Shown in pieces: positions 17,114-26,400 of a DNA stretch of 55,159 nucleotides. Position 1 is the first letter of the stretch. Every line of letters starts with the position of its first letter. The translations under genes and the position numbers were made by a program. The DNA is from Eubacteriales bacterium (GTDB lineage: Bacteria; Bacillota; Clostridia; Tissierellales; Dethiosulfatibacteraceae). Where the stretch lies: NCBI GenBank assembly GCA_030694905.1, contig JAUYTY010000176.1, forward strand, positions 1 to 55,159, read 5' to 3'. The notes below the pieces were generated by a model. It saw only the letters and a list, made by a program, of their open reading frames with translations. It searched no databases and was not told the origin of the DNA.

Positions 17114-18106
17114 ATGAAAAGAAAAATTTCTTTGTTTTTAGTTATCAGCTTAATAATTATGATTTTAGGAGGATGCAACAATACACCTGCAACACCAACT
17201 ACGCAAGCTGGTGGGGAGACTACGCAAGCTCCTAAGATTGACTACCCAACAAAAGCCATCACAATCATCTGCAATTATGGAGCAGGCGGAGGAACAGATT
17301 TGGCAACCAGAGCGTTGGCACAAGCGATGGAAAGGATATTGGGACAACCTATAACAGTCGAGAACAAAGCTGGAGGTAGTGGAACTTTAGGAATCATTGA
17401 GACAATGAACAGAGCGAATGACGGATATACGATAGGTGTATTGACTGCAGCGCCTCTTACTATAGTGCCTCATCAAATGGAAGTGCCATTTACACCGGAA
17501 GATTTTGATTATATTGGAACATTTGGTCAGTACGGATATGGAATAGCTGTCAAAGCTGATTCGCCATATCAATCAATAGCAGATATAGTTGCGTTGGCAA
17601 AGGCTTCTTCAGGACCATTGGCCTACAGCGCTTCGGGATATCCACAACCTTTTGCTATGAATGCTATTGGCGAAAAAGAGGGAATAGAATTTACTTATGC
17701 GCCTTATGCTTCAGCAAGCGAAGTCTTGACTGCAGTACTTGGAGGACACATACAAGTGGCAGTTGGAGGACAGGCAGAGATTACACAATTCATGAAATCG
17801 GGAGAGTTGAGATTATTAGCGGCTGCTGGAGAAAGCAGATGGGAAACAGCTCCAGAAGTACCTACGTTGCTAGAGCTTGGTTATGATGTAGCGCTAAGAT
17901 CATATATGGGACTAGGACTTCCTTCAGGAGTGGATCCTCAAATCGCTGCAATACTTCAAGACGCCTTTAGTAAAGCTGTTGAAGACGAACAATTCCTGCA
18001 GGTAATGAGAAATATGAATTTCATGATTTCTTACACAACAGGGGAAGAATATAAAGAGTTTCTGGCAAGGACATACGTTGAAAATAAAGAATTGATGGCT
18101 GAGTAA
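17114..18106 (+). CDS. tctC: tripartite tricarboxylate transporter substrate-binding lipoprotein TctC
   Basis: 330 residues: signal peptide with lipobox LGGC (Cys near 21), a Thr/Pro-rich linker, then a Bug/TctC periplasmic-binding fold starting IDYPTKAITIICNYGAGGGTD, which contains the family YPxKxIxxxxxxxAGGxxD motif. VENKAGGSGTLG and the later VAVGGQAE stretch are also typical. It is anchored outside the membrane and hands a carboxylate to TctAB. AAAGGAGGA precedes the ATG. Gene order tctB-tctA-tctC differs from the common C-B-A order. A large hairpin follows, perhaps to keep this part of the mRNA abundant. Confidence 0.93.
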   Translation: MKRKISLFLVISLIIMILGGCNNTPATPTTQAGGETTQAPKIDYPTKAITIICNYGAGGGTDLATRALAQAMERILGQPITVENKAGGSGTLGIIETMNRANDGYTIGVLTAAPLTIVPHQMEVPFTPEDFDYIGTFGQYGYGIAVKADSPYQSIADIVALAKASSGPLAYSASGYPQPFAMNAIGEKEGIEFTYAPYASASEVLTAVLGGHIQVAVGGQAEITQFMKSGELRLLAAAGESRWETAPEVPTLLELGYDVALRSYMGLGLPSGVDPQIAAILQDAFSKAVEDEQFLQVMRNMNFMISYTTGEEYKEFLARTYVENKELMAE

Positions 18107-18127
18107 ATAGAAAAAATGTATCTCTAA

Positions 18128-18174
18128 CTTTTGTCATATTGTTTGCCATAATGTAGTAAACAGTATGACAAAAG
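18128..18174. repeat. 17-bp inverted repeat after tctC
   Basis: CTTTTGTCATATTGTTT (18128-18144) and AAACAGTATGACAAAAG (18158-18174) pair in 16 of 17 positions around 13 nt. There is no T run. It could stabilise the tctC mRNA end, or be an operator for the BKACE gene that starts 132 nt later. Confidence 0.65.
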
Positions 18175-18306
18175 GTACTATTAACCGAATTGGTCTTACT
18201 AAGCTCCAAAAAAATGAATTTGAAACTAAAGAACAAGGGCTAGGTTTACTCCAAATAGTCTTATATAAACTCGCCATTGATTAAAATTTTAAGGGAAGGT
18301 GATTAA

Positions 18307-19146
18307 ATGAATAAGTTAATGATAACATCAGCCTTATGCGGCGCGGGAACATCTAGAGAACAATCACCGCATGTTCCAATCACACCGGAAGAAATAGCTA
18401 AGGATGTTATAGAAGTAGCAAAAGCGGGGGCAGCCATTGCACATCTGCATGTAAGAGATGAAAATGGCAAGAACAGTATGGATACAGGACTTTTCACAAG
18501 AGTTGTGGAAAAGGTCAGAGAAGCCATGTACAAGGAAGGTATAGATATTGTATTGAATTTGACCACATCAGGAAGCGTTTGGCCTGAAGATGTAAGGCTT
18601 GCACATCTTCCCATATTGTTGCCTGAGATGTGCTCCTATGATCCAGGTACAATGAACTGGGCAAATAGTTATGTTTTTTTAAACACCCCAAAGTTTCTTG
18701 AGAGACTGGGAACTTTAACGCATGAGCTGCAGGTTAAACCTGAATTGGAAATATTCGACGCAGGCATGATAGGAAACGTAGAATATTATTTGAAAAAAGG
18801 TTTCTTGAAAGAGCCCTTGCATTATCAATTTGTTCTGGGTGTACCGGGTGGTATGCCGGGAAATATAGAAAGCCTTGCTTACCTCCTTTCAAAAATCAGG
18901 AAAGGATCTACCTGGTCGATTACAGGTATAGGTAAAAGCCACATGCCAATGATGCTGGCAGGCTTGGCAGAGGGATGTGACGGTCTTAGAGTCGGACTGG
19001 AAGATAATGTTATGTTTAGTAAAAATGTTCCAGCAACCAATGCCATGTTGGTTGAACGAGCAATCAAACTTGCGGAAATATCAGGCCGTGAAATTGCTAC
19101 AGCCGAAGAAACCAGAAGTATCTTAGGTCTTGTTAAGCATAAATAG
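18307..19146 (+). CDS. beta-keto acid cleavage enzyme (BKACE, DUF849/Kce-like)
   Basis: 279 residues, normal for the family. The Zn2+-binding HLH motif is His46 and His48 in IAHLHVRDENG; PITPEEIAKD is the conserved N-terminal segment, and QFVLGVPGGMPG and RVGLEDN (with the catalytic Glu) follow. BKACE enzymes condense a beta-keto acid with acetyl-CoA and split it into acetoacetate and a new acyl-CoA, as in lysine fermentation (Kce) and carnitine breakdown. Position 14, Glu in the lysine-pathway enzyme where it holds the substrate amine, is Gly here (GAGTSR), so the substrate is probably not 3-keto-5-aminohexanoate. AGGGAAGGTG precedes the ATG. Next to a second dehydrogenase that could make its keto acid. 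Confidence 0.93.
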   Translation: MNKLMITSALCGAGTSREQSPHVPITPEEIAKDVIEVAKAGAAIAHLHVRDENGKNSMDTGLFTRVVEKVREAMYKEGIDIVLNLTTSGSVWPEDVRLAHLPILLPEMCSYDPGTMNWANSYVFLNTPKFLERLGTLTHELQVKPELEIFDAGMIGNVEYYLKKGFLKEPLHYQFVLGVPGGMPGNIESLAYLLSKIRKGSTWSITGIGKSHMPMMLAGLAEGCDGLRVGLEDNVMFSKNVPATNAMLVERAIKLAEISGREIATAEETRSILGLVKHK

Positions 19147-19174
19147 TGATAGCAGGATAGAAGGAGAAAATTTG

Positions 19175-20134
19175 ATGAAAATTGAAGACATAAAAAAAAT
19201 CGCCGTTATAGGAGCAGGGACTATGGGTCCTGGAATCGCTCAAACTTACGCCATGGGTGGATTCGAGGTTGCACTTTATACAAGATCTGAAGATACTTTG
19301 AATCAGGCCAGGGCTATGATAAAGTCTAACCTGGAAACATTTGTGGAAGAAGAGATAATCACAGTGGAACAGGCTTTAGAGGCAGAGAATAGGATCAAAT
19401 TCTATAATGATCTGGAAAAAGCGGTTGAGGGAGCACAGTTTGTTCAAGAGACAATTGTAGAAAACGCCGATATAAAGCGTGATTTATACGCTAATTTAGA
19501 TAGATTGCTATCTGAAGATGCCATTATTGTTACAAACGCCTCTTCATTGAACCCTTTTGAACTGATTCCCACCAACAGAGCTAAAAATTTTACAACTGCT
19601 CATTGGTTTGCGCCACCTCAAATAATACCGTTGGTAGAAGTTGCGAAAGGTGAATTGACATCAGAAGAAACAATGATGACAACATTGGAACTACTTAAGA
19701 GATGTGATAAGATTCCGGTTAGAATGGAAAAATTCGTACCGGGATATATAATCAATAGAATTCAAATCTTGCTGAATACTGAAGTTTTCTACTTGCTTGA
19801 TAACGGGATTTGTACACCGGAACAATTGGACTTGGCGGTAAAAGCCAGCCTGATGCCAAGAGGAATGGTTTTAGGTCTTGTTCAAAGATATGATTTCACC
19901 GGTTTGGATATCAGTGCAAAAAATATCATCAATGCAAGTTATAAGATGCCAGAAACCAGCAAGAGACCATCGGCTCTGTTTGATCATGTTGATAAAGGAG
20001 AGCTGGGTATTAAAACAGGCAAGGGATTTTATGACTACACTGGAAGAAGTACCATTGAACTCTCTAAAAAAAGAGATAAAATGCTGTTCAAGGTATTTAG
20101 AGTCACAAAAGATTTAATACATGAGAAAATTTGA
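19175..20134 (+). CDS. 3-hydroxyacyl-CoA dehydrogenase family, free-acid type (carnitine dehydrogenase-like)
   Basis: 319 residues from ATG 19175, with AAGGAG 8 nt upstream; earlier starts would overlap the BKACE gene. Rossmann motif IGAGTMGPGIAQ, then NASSLNPFEL, the active-site segment AHWFAPPQIIPLVEV and a C-terminal domain ending GKGFYDYTG. Compared with the CoA-type Hbd upstream, it is longer and has the PP-x-IPLVEV form found in L-carnitine and L-gulonate dehydrogenases, which use free hydroxy acids. The usual Asn after the catalytic His (HxFNP) is Ala. It likely oxidises a 3-hydroxy acid to the 3-keto acid used by the adjacent BKACE. Substrate unproven. Confidence 0.85.
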   Translation: MKIEDIKKIAVIGAGTMGPGIAQTYAMGGFEVALYTRSEDTLNQARAMIKSNLETFVEEEIITVEQALEAENRIKFYNDLEKAVEGAQFVQETIVENADIKRDLYANLDRLLSEDAIIVTNASSLNPFELIPTNRAKNFTTAHWFAPPQIIPLVEVAKGELTSEETMMTTLELLKRCDKIPVRMEKFVPGYIINRIQILLNTEVFYLLDNGICTPEQLDLAVKASLMPRGMVLGLVQRYDFTGLDISAKNIINASYKMPETSKRPSALFDHVDKGELGIKTGKGFYDYTGRSTIELSKKRDKMLFKVFRVTKDLIHEKI

Positions 20135-20166
20135 TTCTGAACTAGAGTACCAAAACTAAATTGAGT

Positions 20167-20207
20167 AAAAGAGAATTCTTTGATATAATAAATCAAAGAA
20201 TTCTTTT
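20167..20207 (+). terminator. terminator of the BKACE cluster
   Basis: AAAAGAGAATTCTTTGAT (20167-20184) pairs with ATCAAAGAATTCTTTT (20192-20207), 7-nt loop, ending in a short T run. It separates the catabolic cluster from the HAD gene. Confidence 0.8.
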
Positions 20208-20238
20208 ATGGTTTAAGTACAGAAACAGGAGGCAATCA

Positions 20239-20976
20239 ATGGCTAATATAGCAGCTTTTTTCGACATAGATGGAACACTTTACAGAGAGGGTCTGATTAC
20301 CGCTACCTTCAAGATGCTGGTCAAATCTGAAATCATCGATCAGGAGCGATGGTATAATGAGGTTAAGGAAAAATACACAATGTGGGACAAGCGGATAGGA
20401 AACTATGATGACTACCTCTTAAAAATGGCCGAGATCTACGTCGAGGCTGTCAAAGGTCTGCACAAAGCCCAGATCGAACACATCGCAAAAAAAGTGGTGA
20501 CGAAAAACGGCGGCAGAGTATACACTTTCACCCGTGATCGCATAAAATATCATAAGGACGCTGGACATAAAATCATCACCATATCCGGTTCACCGGAAGA
20601 GCTGGTCGAACAGATGTCGTTGATGCATGGATTTGATGACTTTATTGGGACTAAATATCTGAAAGATGGGGATGACTTCTTTACAGGTGAGATTGTGCCT
20701 ATGTGGGACAGTGTCAATAAAGAAAAGGCAGTGATGGATTTTGTCAAAAAATACGACATCGACTTGCAGCAATCCTTCGCCTATGGCGATACGGCAGGCG
20801 ACTTATCAATGTTCAAGATGGTGGGACACCCGACAGCCGTCAACCCCACCAGGGAGTTGCTGACAAAAATCAGCCAGGAATTGGAAATACACAACAAGAC
20901 AAGAGTGGCTGTTGAGAGAAAAGATATGATCTATCAGTTTGACATGTCATTCTTCGATTCAAAGCAGAATCAATAG
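20239..20976 (+). CDS. HAD-IB family hydrolase (SerB-like phosphatase)
   Basis: 245 residues from ATG 20239, which has AGGAGG upstream; the longer open frame from 20161 runs through a terminator hairpin and is unlikely. HAD motifs: FDIDGTLYREG (nucleophile and acid Asp), TISGSPEEL (motif II), and YGDTAGDLSMFKMVG (motif IV) with AVNPTREL after it, as in subfamily IB phosphoserine-phosphatase-like enzymes. It dephosphorylates a small molecule in the cytosol, identity open. Its 3' end overlaps the convergent MEMO-like gene by 7 nt. Confidence 0.88.
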   Translation: MANIAAFFDIDGTLYREGLITATFKMLVKSEIIDQERWYNEVKEKYTMWDKRIGNYDDYLLKMAEIYVEAVKGLHKAQIEHIAKKVVTKNGGRVYTFTRDRIKYHKDAGHKIITISGSPEELVEQMSLMHGFDDFIGTKYLKDGDDFFTGEIVPMWDSVNKEKAVMDFVKKYDIDLQQSFAYGDTAGDLSMFKMVGHPTAVNPTRELLTKISQELEIHNKTRVAVERKDMIYQFDMSFFDSKQNQ

Positions 20977-21842
20977 ATGAAAGAAAAATAACTGGTGGTC
21001 GAATGGTAATCGGCAGGGACCAGGTCATAAGAATTTTTATGGTCCAGCAGAATTTCATGGGAATAGCCAGTTTCATTCACATATGTCAGGAAAGCTATCA
21101 AGGTCTGGGGAGAATCAACATTGTCGTTGGTAAATCTCATGATTTCACGATAGTTTTTTTCTTGGATCGCTTTCAGGGTTATTTCATCCATCCTATAAGC
21201 CTCCGGTACGGTTAGGTAATGGCTAAAATCCAAAGAAGCGATTAGCAGCGTGTTTTCATCATCAATCATTTCGCTGAGAAATACGCCAAGATCCTGAGAT
21301 TCATTCAGGTTCAAGGTAGCTGGAATCGCGATGGTATTGATGGTTGCATCAGGAAAATAGTATTTGACATAGGGTATAATGGCGCCGCTTGAGTGCTCGT
21401 TTTTCATGATGGCATTATTGACCGTCATATAGGGATGCTGAAGAAGCTTTTGATGATAGGACTCGTTCAATTCAAGTGTGCCGAAGGGAGTGTTCCATCC
21501 TGCATCGGATGTTATGATTTTAAGCCCTTCCCGACTGTTGTGGTCAGGACCAATGATGACAATGCTCTCGTAGCTATTGTCCTGTATCGATTGAAACAGA
21601 TCGTGTATCAGCTCAGATGCCAGCGTGTGGTGTGTTGAGATGATCCCCTTAACATCGCCATAGGACTGAAGCTCCTTGTCTTTCAGGGTAACCCAAAACA
21701 GGGCTTCATCAAAGTCCGACAGACGAATGTATAGACCGGATTGCTCAGCGATGGCGCTTTTGCTTGGATTTTGAATTTCCGCAACAGCGCACCCGGTAAA
21801 CATTGAAACCATCATTAGTATAATAATCAACTTTTTAATCAT
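20970..21842 (-). CDS. MEMO-like (AmmeMemoRadiSam protein B) lipoprotein
   Basis: A 290-residue protein with a signal peptide and lipobox FTGC (Cys18), so it sits outside the cytoplasmic membrane. The remainder matches the MEMO/class III dioxygenase-like fold: IISTHHTLAS, VIIGPDHNS, the SDAGWNTPFGTLELN segment, NEHSSGAIIPYVKYYF and LLIASLDFSHYL. These place three conserved His in the usual positions. Most bacterial homologues are cytosolic and sit with AmmeR and radical-SAM partners, which are absent here. It overlaps the MATE gene by 4 nt (ATGA), so the two are translated together. Function unknown; a surface hydrolase or oxygenase role is speculation. Confidence 0.82.
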   Translation of the reverse strand: MIKKLIIILMMVSMFTGCAVAEIQNPSKSAIAEQSGLYIRLSDFDEALFWVTLKDKELQSYGDVKGIISTHHTLASELIHDLFQSIQDNSYESIVIIGPDHNSREGLKIITSDAGWNTPFGTLELNESYHQKLLQHPYMTVNNAIMKNEHSSGAIIPYVKYYFPDATINTIAIPATLNLNESQDLGVFLSEMIDDENTLLIASLDFSHYLTVPEAYRMDEITLKAIQEKNYREIMRFTNDNVDSPQTLIAFLTYVNETGYSHEILLDHKNSYDLVPADYHSTTSYFSFIY

Positions 21843-23218
21843 AATATGTTGGTTATATCACCTTTCTCGTTTTGAATGACTGGCTTTTGCCAGCGCCCGG
21901 TGGCATATATCATCAAGCCCACCAGGCAGATGATGACATTGCTGAGAACCATGGCATACCACACGGATTTTTCAGCAAGGTTAGTATAGTTCTTGAAAAT
22001 AAGAATCAACGGTATTCTAATTGCCCATAGTCTTCCAAACATCATAATCATAGCGGACACCGTATGTCCCGATCCCTGGAAAGTGCCAATGAATATCGAG
22101 AAAAAACCCATGAACGGAAGAGAGAGGGTCATGGCTTTCAAATAAAATGATCCTTGAGCAAGCACATCAATATCTGTTGCAAAAACGCCAACGATAGAAT
22201 CAGCCAATGTAAATATGATTGTGCCACCTATTACTAAAAAGACCATTGTCAGCAGGATGCTTGTTTTTATGGCCTGTTTTGCCCTTTCGATATTGTTTGC
22301 CCCTAGATTCTGACCAATAACCGTCGTAAGAGCAACGCTGATCCCCATGGCAGGCATAAGAATCATCGAATTGATCCGGTTGCCTATGCCGAAAGCGGCC
22401 ATGGTGTTCTCACCGAAAGACATGATAAAAACCGTCAGGATGACAAATCCGAAAGCCTCAGTAGAACGACCCACAGATGAAGGCAAAGCTATCCTCAACA
22501 GATTTTTAAGGACCGGCTTGTTTAGGCCAAGATGGCTTTTAGTCAGATGTATGCCATCAGAATATTTGAACAATCTAGTGATGGCAATTATTGCGAATAG
22601 ACCCCTGGCAATAACAGTCGCATAAGCGGCGCCGCTGATTCCCAGCCCGAAGGTAAATATAAAAATAGGGTCCAATATGATGTTGAGAATGACGGATAAA
22701 GCCCCGAATTTCATCGGTGTCATGGTATCGCCCTGCCCCTGTTGAATGGCTGTATAGGCAAAAAACAAGAACATGGTTGGCAAACCCAAAAATATGATTC
22801 GCAGATAATCAGAGGATTCCCGGAGCAGTTCACCGGTGCCACCCATACTGCTGACGATTTTAGTGGAAAGCAGAGCACCTGCCAAGCCTATCAGCAAGGA
22901 TGAAATGAATGAAAAGGTGATGATCTGTCCCGCAATATCTCTCGCTTTTGTTGGCTGGCCAGCTCCCACGTACTGGGATATCAGTGCGGTTCCACCTATG
23001 CCGACACCCATGCCCAGGGATATCATCAGAAATATGACAGGCCAGATCAGGGTAATAGCCGCAACCTGTGTGCTGCCGATTTTGCTCACCCAATAGGTGT
23101 CGGTCAGGTCATATATCGTTTGTATAAGATTGTTCAGCATGATTGGAGCTGACAGGAGTAGAATGACCCTGGCCATTTTTCCCTTCAGAATAAGTTCACG
23201 CTTACCGATGTAGTCCAT
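21839..23218 (-). CDS. MATE-family multidrug/metabolite efflux transporter
   Basis: A 459-residue membrane protein with 12 predicted helices in two similar halves. MATE landmarks: APIMLNNLIQTIYDLTDTYW at the first helix, ALISQYVGAGQ after helix 2 and the matching TTVIGQNLGAN in the second half. Substrates are usually exported in exchange for Na+ or H+. GGAGG lies 5 nt before the ATG. First gene of a two-gene leftward operon with the MEMO-like lipoprotein, an unusual partnership. Confidence 0.94.
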   Translation of the reverse strand: MDYIGKRELILKGKMARVILLLSAPIMLNNLIQTIYDLTDTYWVSKIGSTQVAAITLIWPVIFLMISLGMGVGIGGTALISQYVGAGQPTKARDIAGQIITFSFISSLLIGLAGALLSTKIVSSMGGTGELLRESSDYLRIIFLGLPTMFLFFAYTAIQQGQGDTMTPMKFGALSVILNIILDPIFIFTFGLGISGAAYATVIARGLFAIIAITRLFKYSDGIHLTKSHLGLNKPVLKNLLRIALPSSVGRSTEAFGFVILTVFIMSFGENTMAAFGIGNRINSMILMPAMGISVALTTVIGQNLGANNIERAKQAIKTSILLTMVFLVIGGTIIFTLADSIVGVFATDIDVLAQGSFYLKAMTLSLPFMGFFSIFIGTFQGSGHTVSAMIMMFGRLWAIRIPLILIFKNYTNLAEKSVWYAMVLSNVIICLVGLMIYATGRWQKPVIQNEKGDITNIL

Positions 23219-23364
23219 TTAAGCCTCCATATATCTTTGATCGCTATATTATACCACTAAAACCGACCTGTTAGAACCATTTAAATGCTGCACACCATCA
23301 ACAGGGTTCTTGAGTTCAGGTGGCGTTTCAAACGCTATCTGAACCTTAGAAACCGTTATCCAGG

Positions 23365-23420
23365 GACTCTACAGTGCTTATCTCCCACTGATAGAAGTGG
23401 GAGTCTTAGCACTGTTAGTC
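23365..23420. repeat. long imperfect hairpin, IS200/IS605-end-like
   Basis: Nested arms: GACT (23365-23368)/AGTC (23417-23420), ACAGTGCT (23371-23378)/AGCACTGT (23408-23415), and CTCCCACT (23382-23389)/AGTGGGAG (23396-23403). Stems with TCCCACT...AGTGGGA resemble right-end structures of IS200/IS605-type elements, but no tnpA or tnpB is near. The rest of 23219-23463 shows no gene. Confidence 0.6.
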
Positions 23421-23430
23421 ATCGGATAAA

Positions 23431-23455
23431 AACTTAAGGGTGGCCGAAGCCACCC
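23431..23455 (-). terminator. terminator of the A2M-like gene
   Basis: On the minus strand, GGGTGGC-TTCG-GCCACCC (23455-23438) forms a stem with a UUCG tetraloop, followed by TTAAGTTTTT. Confidence 0.88.
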
Positions 23456-23463
23456 TTTGTCAT

Positions 23464-26400
23464 TTAGTCATTGACTGTCAGCACTTCCTGACCTGTATAG
23501 TTCAGTCCCACATGACCGACCTTTGTGATGACAACGTGATCCGCAGTGTAGGTGCCTGGCATCACAGCCTGCATGTAATAGGAGATGGTCTTATGGTTCT
23601 CTGAATTCCAGTAGTAGAAGATAAGCTTTTGCTCTTGCTGCTCATACCATCCGGAGTTGTTATCGGCTTTGATAAATCTGAATCCTGCAGGTATGAAATC
23701 TGTAATCTGATAGCTGTAAGCCCTGTCATCGGATACGCTTGGTGTAATGGTCACCTTGATCAGGTCGGATTGCTTGAATGTTGTTTGATTCTGACCGCCG
23801 ACACTGTATTGTTTTACCAGGCTGTACTCGTTGACCCTGTTTTCATTCAGGTCCTCCACGCCGCTTAAGGCATAGACGTAGGCACCGATGTCACTGACCA
23901 CATCTTTGATGGTCATGCCAACCAAATCTTCTTTAGACAGAGTGAGGGTTTTAGTCTCAAACCCGAATATCTCAATGGTTTCCTCTTTACCGGTGTACGC
24001 AACGGTGACTTTTCCAGACAAGGCTTTGATCTCTTCCGTGTCCATGATATTTCTGTTCTTCATGTATGACAACTGCTCTATATAGGCAATCTCATACATT
24101 GATGGCACTTCATACACATAATCGAACAACAGATCGCCATTTTCGAAATCACCAAGCTTGGCAGCCAGTGTGGCCAGTAATCCAGCGGCCACATGATTCT
24201 CGCCGTTTGAATCACTGATTGAAACGACTGGTTTATCTCCAATTTTGACGGTTCGGCTCAGAACATCCTTGAAGATTTCAGTTGCTTTTGTCTTGTCGCC
24301 GATGGACTCAAGCCCTAAGGCAAGGGATATCCTGTGGGTATCTGTCAGACCTTCCAAAGCAAGGAGCTCGTACATATCCAGCAGCACCGGTTCTTTGAAA
24401 AGCGACAATCCTGTGTAGGCATAAACCACGCTGTGAAGATCCGAGTCACTATTGTTTATGATGTTGTAGAAGTATGTTTTGAGGGACTCCTGGCTGAAGT
24501 GGTCGTAATTCAACAATGCCACTCTCATGCTGATGAAGGTGTCGCTGTCTCCATATGGCAGAAGCTTGATCCCGCCGTCATAGTTCTGGTATCTGGAGAT
24601 TGCGTCATCCCAGAGCTTAAGGTCCGGTTCGAAATTCTCCTTGATAAAACGTCTTGCTTCCATTCCTGCCAGCAATTGGTCAATCCTGATACCGGATGCG
24701 AATCTCAAATCCAGCAGACTGTTGTAGAAATTGGACTTGCTTTCGACAAAGAAGGTAACCTCCGCATTGGAGAGCACATTGCCAAATCTTGTGCTTCTTG
24801 TGATGTCGTAATATTTCTTGTTGCTAAAGGATACTGTAGAATCCACAACCTCGAAGGACTGTTGGAGGGCATCTGTGTAATCGCCATCTGTTGCATAGGA
24901 GGTGATCACATATTCTCCCTTTTCAAGTTTTCCCATGGAGATGTTGGTGTATTGGCCTATTTTGCCGTCCTTCTGAATTTCCTTAATGGTATCCGATCCT
25001 TTTCTTTCCAGTACCACCTTATAATCAACAGCTTTATCCTTCACGGCACTTTCGCCAAAGACTCTCAAACTGATGGAAGGATTGTCGCCGGTAATAAAAT
25101 ATTTGCTCAGAATAGTTGAGACATGGAACGGCAATTTGGCGTTGATGTTGATCCAGCCTGTGCTTGCCTGCATCTTGTCATTGACTCCCTGGTAGGTGAT
25201 TCTCCACGATGTGAGATTGTCAGGAAGCTTGAAGGTTATTGTGCCTTCTCCATTGGCATTGGTGGTCAGGGTCATGAAAGTCGCAGTGTCTTTGAATTCA
25301 CTTCTGACATAATAATCTGCTGCGTCACCGCCCTTTTCGGCACCCTCGCCAAATCTGAAGAAGCCGCCGCTGTTCTCAGAAGACACATACTCGCTGATAA
25401 TGCCTGTGCTGTATACGCTCATGTATATGTTTGCCAGCATATCCGCGGTTTGCGAGTAAAGGCTAAAGTAAGCCTCATCCACAATACTCAGGTTGATGTC
25501 TGCCGGGTATGGTTTGCCGTCAGCATCGGTAGTCTTGATGTTCAGTGTCACCTCTTCGCCTGGACCGTAGTCTTTTTTATTGGCTGTAACGGCAATGTCT
25601 ATTTCTCGTTCGCTGTAGTCATAGTTTATGTAAGCAGGATAAGCGGTCTTAATCATGGTCCCATCCTTTGCATAGATGGCCTGGACCAGAATATTCGGAA
25701 TATGTCGCTCTAGGAATGTAAAGCTTCCCGACACCGTGTCCTTAATTTCATATTTCAACAGACCATCCTGCAGATACATGACCATCATCTTGTCATTGTC
25801 TGTTTCCTCAACCTGGCCGTCGTTATCTAAATAGTAATTGATGGTTTCATTGATTTTGTAACTATATTTGTTGTCAACAGTTTGAATCGAGTAATAGGTG
25901 GCAAAGGGATCTGCGACTGTTTTCCTCTGATAACTGAAGGATGTTCTTTCCAAAATCTGGCCGTCTTTTCCATCATTGATTGACACAGTCACTTCGTAGC
26001 TTTTATCAGAGTCCTTGGCATACGGCATCTGAAGCACATAAGTGCCGTTGACCAGCTGGATATCTCTTTGTTCCACCACTTCACTCTTGAAAATGGATTC
26101 ATAGGTCTTTCGGTTTACCTTATTGATGTAGTCATAGACCTGTCCGGTCTCTCTGCTCTCATACCAGGATGCTGTGACTGTAAGACCGGCTGTCAGATTG
26201 AGAGGGGCTCCCCTAAGTTCTTCATAGCTGAAGTCGTAACCGGTTTTGTATTTATCGGAATCCAGCTCATGACCTTTGATGATCACTTGTGGAATATCGG
26301 AATCCCTGTCGTACTCAAGCTCCACCATTCTTTCCTTAGGCAGGAACACAAAGCTGGCATAATCGGTAATCGGATAATTCTCAGCATCTCGGTTATAGGC

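Noticed and set aside
24334-25713. Long plus-strand open frames (261 and 196 codons) opposite the A2M-like gene
   Set aside because: They lie antisense within a clear 1616-residue gene, have no ribosome site and no recognisable domain; they mirror the codon pattern of the opposite strand.
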